Shown here piece after piece: positions 6,490 through 13,679 of a stretch of DNA of 23,860 bases. Position numbers and translations under genes: made by a program. Within the stretch, counting starts at the first letter, position 1, and every line of letters begins with the position of its first letter. Source of the stretch: CAIURC01 sp043777315 (lineage in GTDB: Bacteria; Verrucomicrobiota; Verrucomicrobiia; Chthoniobacterales; Chthoniobacteraceae); NCBI GenBank assembly GCA_043777315.1, contig JAYVPW010000098.1:1-23860 (forward strand), in the 5' to 3' direction. The notes beneath the pieces were generated by a model that searched no databases, was not told where the DNA came from, and saw only the letters and a program-made list of their open reading frames with translations.

Positions 6490-6858
6490 TTACTTGTGCA
6501 TCTCCGCGCACATGGCGAGCGCCATCTTCTTGCCGGTCTGGGGATCTTTGCAGACGAGCTTCCCGACGCTGGCTTTGCCGCTGCCGACGGGCTCGATCTC
6601 AAAGCTGTGCTTGCACATTCCGCAAGTCACTGACTTCAGGTGGCTCTTCTCCTTGTCCACCTTGCTCACGGTCACCGCGCCGCACGACGGGCAGGTGACG
6701 GCGATCTTGGTGCCTGGCTTGAGGGCTTCGGCCTCTTGATACGTCTTGATCGGCGCGTAGGTCCGGGCCGATGGATCAGGGCCGGCCTGTGCGTTGGTGG
6801 TGAAAAGGCCGAGGGCGATGGCGCCGACTGCCGTGAGGATTCTGAGTGTGTTTTTCAT
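6490..6858 (-). CDS. Secreted Cys-rich zinc-ribbon-like protein between urtD and urtE
   Basis: The family is not recognised. The 122-aa product has a good Sec signal peptide (about 1-25, ending TNAQA). A short basic/polar segment is followed by two CxxC knuckles, CPSC (56-59) and CGMC (79-82), spaced like a zinc ribbon. Two more cysteines (C103, C117) and H120 lie near the C-terminus. A periplasmic or surface metal-binding protein is the simplest reading. It sits between the two ATPase genes of the urea transporter in the same orientation, so it is co-transcribed. Nickel or zinc handling for urease, or redox protection of the uptake system, are possible roles; neither is shown by the sequence. 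Confidence 0.75.
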   Translation of the reverse strand: MKNTLRILTAVGAIALGLFTTNAQAGPDPSARTYAPIKTYQEAEALKPGTKIAVTCPSCGAVTVSKVDKEKSHLKSVTCGMCKHSFEIEPVGSGKASVGKLVCKDPQTGKKMALAMCAEMHK

Positions 6859-6928
6859 GGGTCGTTTGCTATTTGGTTTTGTTGATGTGGCTTCTCCGGG
6901 GCGATGTGCCTGCCTAGGTGATTCGCGC

Positions 6929-7708
6929 CTAGTGGTGCTTCCGGCCTAGATAAACTTCGATGACCTTCTCGTTGTTCTGCACCGCATCCACCGGTCCCTC
7001 GCACAGCACCGACCCCTGATGCAGCACCGTCACGCGCCTCCCCTGCGCGATCTGCCGGACGAAGACCATGTCGTGCTCGATCACGATGATGCTGTGCTTC
7101 CCCGCCAGCGACAGCAGCAACTCGCCCGTCCGCGCCGTCTCCTCATCCGTCATCCCCGCCGCCGGTTCATCCACCAATAGCAGCCGCGCGTTCTGCGCCA
7201 GCAGCATCCCGATCTCCAGCCACTGCTTCTGCCCATGCGCCAGCGCCCCCGCCTTCCATTGCGCCTTTTCCGTGAGCTTGATCGTCTCCAGCACCTCCTC
7301 GATCCGGTGTCTCTGCGCCGCCGTCACTTTGGAAAAAAGCGACGCCCACACGCCGCGCGAACCCTCCAGCGACATCAGCAGATTCTCGAAGACCGTGTGA
7401 TCCACATACACCGTCGGCGTCTGGAATTTCCGCCCGATCCCCAGCCGGTAGATCTCGTATTCATTCATCCGAGTCAGCTCGTGCTCCACGTCGAACTTGA
7501 TCGTCCCCGTGTCCGGCACCGTCCGCCCCGTGATCAGGTCCAGGAACGTCGTCTTCCCCGCGCCATTCGGCCCGATCACCGTCCGCAGCTCCCCTTCATC
7601 CATATAAAAGGAAAGATCCCGGATCGCCTTAAAGCCCGCGAACGACTTGTTCACCCCTTCCGCCGCCAGGATGAACGGCCGCGCCGTGATCGTGTTCTCA
7701 ATCTGCAT
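6929..7708 (-). CDS. urtD: Urea ABC transporter ATP-binding protein UrtD
   Basis: This is the LivG-type ATPase of the urea importer. With the start at 7708 the product is 259 aa. It has Walker A GPNGAGKTT (46-54), GIGRKFQTPTVYVDHTVFENL (91-111), a signature of the form ALAHGQKQWLEIGM (155-168) and Walker B LLLVDEPAAGMTDEE (176-190). The HGQKQWLEI variant of the ABC signature is a hallmark of UrtD. An open frame continues upstream to 7828, but those 40 residues (SRKAAKTQRKK and so on) are translated palindromic repeat. The ATG at 7708 is preceded by a strong ribosome-binding site. The gap to urtC (7709-7855) is mostly that repeat. Confidence 0.96.
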   Translation of the reverse strand: MQIENTITARPFILAAEGVNKSFAGFKAIRDLSFYMDEGELRTVIGPNGAGKTTFLDLITGRTVPDTGTIKFDVEHELTRMNEYEIYRLGIGRKFQTPTVYVDHTVFENLLMSLEGSRGVWASLFSKVTAAQRHRIEEVLETIKLTEKAQWKAGALAHGQKQWLEIGMLLAQNARLLLVDEPAAGMTDEETARTGELLLSLAGKHSIIVIEHDMVFVRQIAQGRRVTVLHQGSVLCEGPVDAVQNNEKVIEVYLGRKHH

Positions 7709-7712
7709 CCCG

Positions 7713-7720
7713 ACCTCCTT
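7713..7720 (-). promoter_or_regulatory. Strong Shine-Dalgarno site that fixes the urtD start
   Basis: On the minus strand AAGGAGGT ends four bases before the ATG at 7708. This is the best ribosome-binding site noted in the window. It shows that translation starts at MQIENTITARP rather than at the longer open frame that reads through the upstream repeat. Confidence 0.8.
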
Positions 7721-7746
7721 GTTCCTCTCGCCGAGGCGAAGAGTAT

Positions 7747-7819
7747 GGCTCTCGCAAAAGCGCAAAGGCGCAAAGCCTGAATCCTTCTTCCTTTGCGTCT
7801 TTGCGGCTTTGCGAGAGCC
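7747..7819. repeat. Hairpin with octamer-repeat arms between urtC and urtD
   Basis: The arms at 7747-7775 and 7791-7819 are 29 nt each and reverse complementary apart from three mismatches; the loop is 15 nt. Both arms are built of tandem CGCAAAGG-like octamers. The element lies in the urtC-urtD gap, just upstream of the urtD ribosome-binding site, and could influence mRNA stability or processing. Confidence 0.85.
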
Positions 7820-7855
7820 CGACTGCACCTCTCTGGATCTGAGAGCATGGAGTCA

Positions 7856-9049
7856 TCATATCCGTCCCTCCGGTTCCGCCGTCACTGCCGCGGACACTTC
7901 GTCCGTCGTGATCGGTGAGACCTTCGCCTCCTCTGCGTCGAGCTTCTGCGTCTCGGTGGAGAACCTCCACCGCTTCCACAGCGCCGAGAGCTGCCGCGGC
8001 AGCCCCACGATCCCATTCGGCACGAAAAGCACCATGAACATGAACATTCCGCCCATCATAATCAGCCACAGATCCGGATAAGCCCGCGTCGCCCACGACT
8101 TCAGCGCATTCACTCCGATCGCCCCGATGATCGGCCCCACCAGCGTCCCGCGTCCACCCACCGCCACCCACACCACTGCCTCCAGCGACTTCTCCGGCGT
8201 CATCTCGCTCGGGTTGATGATCCCCACCTGCGGGACAAAGAGCGCCCCGCCCAACCCCGCGATCACCGCCGAGCTCACGAAGACGAACAGCTTGTAATTC
8301 GCCGCCGCATACCCGCTGAAGAGCACCCGCGTCTCCGAGTCCCGCACCGCCCGCTGCACCAGCCCGAATTTCGTCCCCGTCAGCCACTTGCACCCGACAT
8401 ACACCGCCAGCAATAGCCCCGCGCTCGCCACGAACAGCCACCGCTGCGTCGCCGCGCTTCGCACATCCGCGCCCAGGATCAGCCGGAAATCGGTGAACCC
8501 ATTATTGCCTCCCATCACCAGATCATTTCGGAAAAACATCAGCGCCGCCCCGTAGGTCAGCGCCTGCGTCAGGATCGAAAAATAGACCCCCTTGATCCTC
8601 GACCGGAACGCGAGATAGCCGAAGCCCATCGCCAGCACCCCCGGCAGCGCCACCACCATGAGCGTTGCAAATTTGAACGACGCAAACGGCTTCCAGAACC
8701 ACGGCAGAAACGTGTGCCCCAGAAACACCATGAAATCCGGCAGCCCATGCGGATTTTGACCCGACTGCGCGTATTGCCCGAACGGCCCCGACACCAGCAT
8801 CAGATACATCCCCAGCATATAGCCCCCCAGCGAAAAGAAGAGCGCCTGCCCCAGCGAAAGCAGCCCCGTGTAGCCCCACAGCAGGTCCACCGAAATCGCC
8901 AGCACCGCGTAGCACAGGTATTTCCCCCACAGATTCAGGTGGAAATCGCTCAGCCCCCCCGCCGCATTCAGCGCCGGCAAGCCCACGATCACCCCCAGCG
9001 CGATGACCACGACCAGTAGCAGCTCGATTTTGGAATAGGCGGCCTTCAT
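7856..9049 (-). CDS. urtC: Urea ABC transporter permease UrtC
   Basis: This is the LivM-type inner-membrane permease of the urea importer. The 397-aa product (start at 9049) has many hydrophobic helices beginning with IELLLVVVIALGVIVGLPAL. It also has the conserved segments NLWGKYLCYAVLAISVDLLWGYTGLLSLGQ, LGGYMLGMYLM and FFRNDLVMGGNNGFTDF, and the ABC-permease coupling region VVWVAVGGRGTLVGPIIGAIGVN. An in-frame start at 9130 would add 27 residues translated from the palindromic repeat upstream and is rejected. The last 35 or so residues (after PRQLSALWKRWRF) extend past the core fold as a polar tail whose DNA resembles another degenerate repeat. The flanking gaps to urtB and urtD both hold palindromic elements. 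Confidence 0.95.
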   Translation of the reverse strand: MKAAYSKIELLLVVVIALGVIVGLPALNAAGGLSDFHLNLWGKYLCYAVLAISVDLLWGYTGLLSLGQALFFSLGGYMLGMYLMLVSGPFGQYAQSGQNPHGLPDFMVFLGHTFLPWFWKPFASFKFATLMVVALPGVLAMGFGYLAFRSRIKGVYFSILTQALTYGAALMFFRNDLVMGGNNGFTDFRLILGADVRSAATQRWLFVASAGLLLAVYVGCKWLTGTKFGLVQRAVRDSETRVLFSGYAAANYKLFVFVSSAVIAGLGGALFVPQVGIINPSEMTPEKSLEAVVWVAVGGRGTLVGPIIGAIGVNALKSWATRAYPDLWLIMMGGMFMFMVLFVPNGIVGLPRQLSALWKRWRFSTETQKLDAEEAKVSPITTDEVSAAVTAEPEGRI

Positions 9050-9092
9050 CTCGGTAAAAAGCGAGCCTCCTCGGTGCCGCGTCCGCGCCATC

Positions 9093-9240
9093 CTTCCGAA
9101 GTCATCCTGAGCGGAGCTGTGGCTCTGCAAAGCGCAGTCGAAGGACCTCTTACTTCTCCCCCTCGGAAGGCGCGCGGTGAACGGGGGGAGAAGTAAGAGG
9201 TCTTTCGACTCCGCTGCGCTCCGCTCAAGATGACCGGAAG
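9093..9240. repeat. Long imperfect hairpin element between urtB and urtC
   Basis: The left arm (about 9093-9162) and right arm (9183-9240) are reverse complementary over nearly their full length. The exception is a small interruption in the left arm near 9118-9131. The arms contain GTCATCCTGAGCGGAG and CAGTCGAAGGACCTC. A degenerate relative of the left arm occurs at 23241-23332. It lies immediately upstream of urtC in the 364-nt gap 9050-9413, which holds no gene. Confidence 0.88.
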
Positions 9241-9260
9241 GGAAGACGCGCTACATCCTT

Positions 9261-9344
9261 CCCAAAGCTCGGAGCTAAAGGCGACCCACAGCCTTCGCCC
9301 TGCCCACAGCTCGGAGCTAAACCGACCCCGAAGCCTCCGACCTG
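9261..9344. repeat. 42-bp tandem duplication in the urtB-urtC gap
   Basis: Two diverged 42-bp copies lie head to tail (9261-9302 and 9303-9344) and share AGCTCGGAGCTAAA exactly. AGCTCGGAGCT within the unit is itself nearly palindromic. Together with the hairpin at 9093-9240 this accounts for most of the gene-free stretch before urtC. No promoter was recognised in it. Confidence 0.75.
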
Positions 9345-9413
9345 CCCTGCGCCGCGAAATACAGAGGGGTCGCACCCTTCGCCCACACAGAATGTTCGCG
9401 TCGAAAGAAACGC

Positions 9414-11108
9414 TCATCCCTCCAAGCCCCTCGATTTGGTGACGAACAGCCCCGCCGGGCGCCATTGCAGGAAGAGGATGATCGCCCCGAGCACCACGAT
9501 CTTCCCGAGCACGGGATTGAGCAGGATTTGCTGCAAACTCTGGTCCACCACGCCGATCCCGAGCGCTCCGATGACCGTCCCCGCAATGCTCCCCACCCCC
9601 CCGACCACCACCGTCATGAAGGCATCGACGATATAGCTCTGCCCGAGCGACGGCCCCACATTCCCGATCTGACTCAAAAAGGCTCCAGCCAGCCCCGCCA
9701 GCCCACTGCCGAAGCCGAACGTCAGCATGTTCACCCGCTCCGTCCGCACACCCATGCACGCAGCCATCTGCCGGTTCTGCATGACAGCGCGGATGAGCAG
9801 GCCGAGCGGTGTTTTCGTCAAAAGCGCCCACGTCGCCGCGATGATCGCCGCCGCGAAGGCGATGACGAAGAGGCGGTTCCAGCCGAGGATCACGTCGAAG
9901 GCGGTCCAATGCCCCGAGAGCCACGCCGGGCTGTAAACCTGCACGTTATTCGCTCCGAAAGTCAGCCGGAAAAGCTGTTGCAAGACCAGCGACACCCCCC
10001 ACGTCGCCAACAACGACTCCAGCGGCCGGCGATACAGAAACCGGATCACCCCGCGTTCCAACAAAATCCCGACACCAGCAGCGACCAGAAAACTCAGCGG
10101 CAGCGCGACGACGAAATACGCGTCCAGCGCCGCACCCGTGAGCTGCATCCCCGGCAGCGCGAGCTTCATTCCAAAAGGCGAGAGCGCGAGGCCGGTGCCG
10201 AAGAGGTTCTGCACCACGTAAGCCGTGTAAGCGCCGACCGCGATCAGCTCGCCGTGCGCCATATTGATCACCCCCATCAGTCCGAACGTGATCGCCAGCC
10301 CGATCGCCACGACGAGCAGGATGGAGCCGAGCGAGAGCCCGCGAAAGAGCGTGCCGTAAAAGTTCACCCATTTGGTGTGCGTCTCGATCTTCGCCAGCGC
10401 CGCCCGCGCCGCTACGGCGACCTCCGGCGTCCCTTCCCCCGCGAGCGCCTTCAACGCGTCCTGACTCGGGATCGACCCCAGCGCCGCGAGCGTCCCGCAA
10501 GCCGCCGCCTGCGCCGCCGGGTCCGCGCTCTTCAATTCAATCTGCGCCATCGCCTCCCGCAGTGCCCGTTGCACCGTCCCATCGTTCTCCACCTTCAACC
10601 GCGCCCCCAGCGCCGGAAGCTGCGCCTCATCCTGCGCGAGCCCGACCTGCGAAATCATCTTCAGCCGCTCCGCCGGGTCCGGCGCCGCCAGCGCGAAGAC
10701 ATCCAGTACACCCTTCATCGCCAGCCGCAGCGCCGAGTCCGTCTCCGCGCCGTTCAAATCACTCGCCAGTAGCCGCACCGGCTTCCCGCCCGCGTCCTTC
10801 AAAGCCTCCCGCGTCTCCACCCGCACCGCGCCCTGCATCTCCTCCGCGTCTTTCTCCGGCGTCAGATAAACCGCGATCTTCCCCCCGTCCGGCGACTCGT
10901 AGAGGTAGATGCGCCCCTCTTTCCAATCGGTGAGCAACTCCCGAATCACCGGCTCCGTGCTCCCCGCCAGCCCCGTCACCATCTTCGCCTGCTCCTCCGC
11001 CTCCTCGGTCACGATCGCCTTCGCGATAATGGCGCGCTCATCCGCGCGGGCGAGCGACTGTTGTGCGAAAGCAAGGATCGCAAACGCGAGCCAGCGGGCG
11101 AAGAGCAT
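9414..11108 (-). CDS. urtB: Urea ABC transporter permease UrtB (long form)
   Basis: This is the LivH-type permease of the urea importer. The 564-aa product is the long UrtB form. It has a signal peptide (1-21, ending SLARA), a roughly 225-residue extracytoplasmic domain with helical, HEAT-like Ala/Leu repeats (about 150-240), and then the permease from about residue 250. Permease landmarks are FGLMGVINMAHGELIAVGAYTAY, LERGVIRFLYRRPLESLLATWG, TFGANNVQVYSP, VRTERVNMLTFGFGSGLAGLAGA and VVGGVGSIAGTVIGALGIG. It follows urtA after a terminator-like hairpin. It is separated from urtC by 364 nt of repeats, so transcription must read through both structures, or else urtC-onward has its own unrecognised promoter. 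Confidence 0.95.
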   Translation of the reverse strand: MLFARWLAFAILAFAQQSLARADERAIIAKAIVTEEAEEQAKMVTGLAGSTEPVIRELLTDWKEGRIYLYESPDGGKIAVYLTPEKDAEEMQGAVRVETREALKDAGGKPVRLLASDLNGAETDSALRLAMKGVLDVFALAAPDPAERLKMISQVGLAQDEAQLPALGARLKVENDGTVQRALREAMAQIELKSADPAAQAAACGTLAALGSIPSQDALKALAGEGTPEVAVAARAALAKIETHTKWVNFYGTLFRGLSLGSILLVVAIGLAITFGLMGVINMAHGELIAVGAYTAYVVQNLFGTGLALSPFGMKLALPGMQLTGAALDAYFVVALPLSFLVAAGVGILLERGVIRFLYRRPLESLLATWGVSLVLQQLFRLTFGANNVQVYSPAWLSGHWTAFDVILGWNRLFVIAFAAAIIAATWALLTKTPLGLLIRAVMQNRQMAACMGVRTERVNMLTFGFGSGLAGLAGAFLSQIGNVGPSLGQSYIVDAFMTVVVGGVGSIAGTVIGALGIGVVDQSLQQILLNPVLGKIVVLGAIILFLQWRPAGLFVTKSRGLEG

Positions 11109-11126
11109 CAGGGATTGAGCCGTGAG

Positions 11127-11178
11127 TTGTATGGCGACCGCTTCGGTTGCCCCGGCAGGCGGAGCGCCCGCCCTACAA
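11127..11178. repeat. Dispersed 52-bp palindromic repeat, copy 1 (inverted)
   Basis: This copy is close to the reverse complement of the copies at 13880-13932 and 20405-20456. It is itself a near-complete hairpin: TTGTATGGCGACCGCTTCGG pairs with the other end, CGCCCGCCCTACAA, allowing a few mismatches. It lies between the urtA terminator-like hairpin and urtB. Confidence 0.85.
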
Positions 11179-11194
11179 CTAGATTGGCATTTCT

Positions 11195-11235
11195 GTCAGA
11201 ACAAAGAAGGGGCGAGGCGTCGAACCCCGCCCCTT
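11195..11235 (-). terminator. Rho-independent-like terminator after urtA
   Basis: On the minus strand 11235-11207 forms a 12-bp stem with a 5-nt loop: AAGGGGCGGGG pairs with CTCGCCCCTT, including two G-T wobbles. CTTTGTTCTG follows as a moderately T-rich tail. It begins about 20 nt after the urtA stop. A leaky terminator here would make urtA mRNA more abundant than that of urtBCDE, as is common for binding-protein genes. Confidence 0.65.
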
Positions 11236-11253
11236 CACTCGAGCTGTCTAAGG

Positions 11254-12534
11254 TTACTTGGCCGCTGCCTTGGCCTTGAAGGTGCCCTTCAAGAACGGCT
11301 CGCCGACCACGCCGTTGAAGGTCTTGAGGATCTTGAACTGACCGTCGGCCTTGGTCTCGCCGATATAGACGTTCTTGGTCAGGTGATGATTCTTCTGCGT
11401 CGTCACCTTGCCGCCCGGCCCATCGAAGGTGAGGCCCGACTCCAGCGCCGCGACGACCTTTTCCACGTCGAAGCTCTTGGCCTTCTCGACCGCGGCCTTC
11501 CAGAGATAGACGCCGTCGTAGCTCAGCACCATCGGCGAGCAAGTCACCCGGTTATCCTTTACGATGCCCGCCGTGTCGGTCTTCTTCAGCCAGGCTTGGA
11601 AGTCCGCGGTGAACTTCTTGTTCTCCGGCGACTTGATCGACTGGAAGTAAGTCCAGCAGCCGAGCTGCCCGACCAACTGCTTCGCCGGCAACCCGCGGAA
11701 CTCATCCTCCGAGATGGAGAAGGAACAGACCGGGCAGGTCTCAGCCGTCAGTCCCGCCGCCGCGTATTCCTTGAAGAAGGGGACATTGGTGTCGCCGTTC
11801 AAGGTGTTGATCACACAAGCCTTTCCACCCGCCGCGAACTGTTTGATCTCCGCGACGATCTGTTGGTAATCGGTGTGTCCAAACGGCGTGTATTTCCCCG
11901 CCGAGATGATCTTGCCAGACTCATCCTTTTTGAACCCGCCGCCGATGTTCTCCAAAGGCACGCCCTTGCTCAAAAGATACTCCAGCAACACCAGGTTGGT
12001 CGTCTGCGGATAGACGTAATCACTGCCGAGCAGGTAGAACTTCTTCTTGCCCTGCGCGAGGTAGTAATCGACCGCAGGCGTGGCCTGTTGGTTCACCGCC
12101 TCGGCAGTGTAGAAGATGTTATGCGACATCTCTTCGCCCTCGTATTGCACGGGATAAAAGAGCAGGCCCTTCTTTTCCTCGAAGACCGGCAGCACCGACT
12201 TGCGGCTGACACTCGTCCAGCAGCCGAAGGTCACCGCGACCTTGTCCTGCTCGAGGAGCTGCTTGGCCTTCTCGGCGAAGAGCGGCCAGTTCGATGCGCC
12301 ATCGACGACGACGGGCTCGATCTTTTTGCCCATGACGCCGCCGGCTTTGTTGATCTCATCAAAGGTGAAGAGCAACACATCGCGGAGCGAGGTTTCGGAG
12401 ATAGCCATCGTGCCGCTGAGTGAATGCAGCACGCCGACTTTGACAGTATCATCAGCCGCGCGCGCGCCGATGGAGGAGGTGAGGATGGCAGCACCGGTAA
12501 GCAGGGTGGTGCCAAGGAACGAACGGAGTTTCAT
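11254..12534 (-). CDS. urtA: Urea ABC transporter substrate-binding protein UrtA
   Basis: This is the periplasmic receptor that captures urea for UrtBCDE. The 426-aa product has a signal peptide (1-26, ending IGARA) and the classic mature start DDTVKVGVLHSLSGTMAISE. Further UrtA landmarks are LLFTFDEINKAGGVMGKKIEPVV, VTFGCWTSVSRKSVLPVFE, GLLFYPVQYEGEE, NIFYTAEAVNQQATPAVDY, GSDYVYPQTTN and TCSPMVLSYDGVYLWKAAVEKA. The start at 12534 is chosen because it begins the signal peptide; a longer frame to 12636 adds Pro/Thr-rich shadow sequence. It is the first transporter gene, behind the outer-membrane protein gene and ahead of a terminator-like hairpin. The close match to UrtA makes urea or a short-chain amide the confident substrate prediction. 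Confidence 0.97.
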   Translation of the reverse strand: MKLRSFLGTTLLTGAAILTSSIGARAADDTVKVGVLHSLSGTMAISETSLRDVLLFTFDEINKAGGVMGKKIEPVVVDGASNWPLFAEKAKQLLEQDKVAVTFGCWTSVSRKSVLPVFEEKKGLLFYPVQYEGEEMSHNIFYTAEAVNQQATPAVDYYLAQGKKKFYLLGSDYVYPQTTNLVLLEYLLSKGVPLENIGGGFKKDESGKIISAGKYTPFGHTDYQQIVAEIKQFAAGGKACVINTLNGDTNVPFFKEYAAAGLTAETCPVCSFSISEDEFRGLPAKQLVGQLGCWTYFQSIKSPENKKFTADFQAWLKKTDTAGIVKDNRVTCSPMVLSYDGVYLWKAAVEKAKSFDVEKVVAALESGLTFDGPGGKVTTQKNHHLTKNVYIGETKADGQFKILKTFNGVVGEPFLKGTFKAKAAAK

Positions 12535-12683
12535 AGGTTGAATAGGTGTGGGTGTTGGTGTGTTTGGGAACCGCAAACAGGAAATCGGTACGCGCAACAT
12601 CATTGGGAGGGGAAGCTGCGCGCCCGCAGGAGACAAACCGCATTAAAGAACTAACCATTGAGGATCGCACCGGACCCCCGCGA

Positions 12684-12712
12684 GCTCCGCCGGACCCTAT
12701 GTCCGGCGGAGC
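12684..12712. repeat. Perfect GC-rich hairpin between the porin gene and urtA
   Basis: GCTCCGCCGGAC (12684-12695) and its exact reverse complement (12701-12712) enclose a 5-nt loop. No T-run follows on either strand, so it is more likely an attenuating or mRNA-stabilising hairpin than a classical terminator. The remaining roughly 150 nt before urtA show no recognisable promoter. Confidence 0.75.
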
Positions 12713-12733
12713 CGCATTAACCGTTGGGTTGAA

Positions 12734-13621
12734 TTAGAACGTGACCGCGAGACCGCCCTGGAACACGTGTTGGTTGTGAGTCCCGTCGCCTTGCGCGGCA
12801 CGGGAGAAGGAACGCAGCGCGTCGCCGAGGAAGGTGTAGGTGTAGCCCGTGTTGAAGGTCCAGGAACCGAGGCAGGAAGGCATGAAGCCCAGCGGCACGG
12901 CGGCGTTCACACCGGCGGAGGCGTAGCCGAAGGTGTCGCCAGCGTAGAACTTGCCGTCGCCGAAACCAGCGGTGACCGGGAAGGTCAGCGTGGCAACCTT
13001 GGCAATCGGAACTGACGGAGCGATGCCCGCCTCGAAATACCAGGCTTGTTCCTGCAGGCCTGCCGCGCCGGCGACTTCGCGCAGGACGGTGACATGCGGA
13101 TGCAGCGCGAATGCGCCGAGTGCCTTGGAATCGTCGTAGGCCAGATTGAGGTTGATGCTGCGTGCCGGCTGGAAGGCATCGGAAGGACTGTCGAATTCAA
13201 AGAAGCTCAGGGTCGCCGTGAAATCCGTGGCGAAGGTGAAAGCCAGGCCAATGGTGTAGTCGAACTCATACCAGTTCGGCGTGGTGCTTCCGGGAGGCGC
13301 CTGCACATGGCCGTGGATACTGCTCCACACTCCGAGGTTCAGGCTGATCTTGTTGAGGAAGCCGTCGCCGGAGTAGAGCTTGAAGTAGAGGTCGGCGTAG
13401 GGCTGGGCGATGACGTTCTGGTTCTCCAGGACAAGGCCGCGGGAGATGTACTCGGAGACGAAGTTCACGCCGAGATCGCCGGTGATGCAGGACTCTTTGA
13501 CTTGCTCGATGACGGGCTTGGACTCTTTGCCGGAGGACGCTGTGCCCGCCCAACTCACGGTCGGGAGGACGAGGACGCCGGCCATCAGGGCGGTGAATTT
13601 CGCGATGCTGTTTTTGGTCAT
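12734..13621 (-). CDS. Outer-membrane beta-barrel protein heading the urea operon
   Basis: The 295-aa product has a signal peptide (1-25, ending TVSWA). It is then dominated by alternating polar/hydrophobic strands rich in Gly, Phe and Tyr, and ends in GGLAVTF with a terminal Phe, the usual outer-membrane insertion signal. ITGDLGVNFVSEYISRGLV resembles the opening strands of TorF/Gcw_chp-type putative porins. It lies directly downstream of a sigma-54-type promoter and upstream of urtA in the same direction, so a role in bringing urea (or nickel) across the outer membrane is a reasonable inference. The ATG at 13621 is chosen because longer frames start inside the promoter. The beta-barrel call is firm; the solute is unknown. 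Confidence 0.75.
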   Translation of the reverse strand: MTKNSIAKFTALMAGVLVLPTVSWAGTASSGKESKPVIEQVKESCITGDLGVNFVSEYISRGLVLENQNVIAQPYADLYFKLYSGDGFLNKISLNLGVWSSIHGHVQAPPGSTTPNWYEFDYTIGLAFTFATDFTATLSFFEFDSPSDAFQPARSINLNLAYDDSKALGAFALHPHVTVLREVAGAAGLQEQAWYFEAGIAPSVPIAKVATLTFPVTAGFGDGKFYAGDTFGYASAGVNAAVPLGFMPSCLGSWTFNTGYTYTFLGDALRSFSRAAQGDGTHNQHVFQGGLAVTF

Positions 13622-13679
13622 TGGGATGGTAGTGATTTTGGTTGGTTGGTTGGTGCCGTGAACCGGCGGCGGCGGGTTT

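Noticed and set aside
7709..7828. N-terminal extension of UrtD by 40 residues
   Set aside because: The extension is translated palindromic repeat. A strong Shine-Dalgarno sequence precedes the ATG at 7708, where homology begins.
9050..9130. N-terminal extension of UrtC by 27 residues
   Set aside because: It reads into the hairpin at 9093-9240 and has no membrane or UrtC character; the ATG at 9049 starts right before the first helix.
9230..9442. A 70-codon plus-strand frame with a repeated SSEL motif
   Set aside because: The repeat reflects the 42-bp DNA duplication. The frame lies in a gap between minus-strand operon genes and has no ribosome-binding site or domain.
12535..12733. A second sigma-54 promoter directly upstream of urtA
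   Set aside because: No GG-N10-GC pair with acceptable flanking bases was found on the minus strand; the best candidate lacks the -24 GG.
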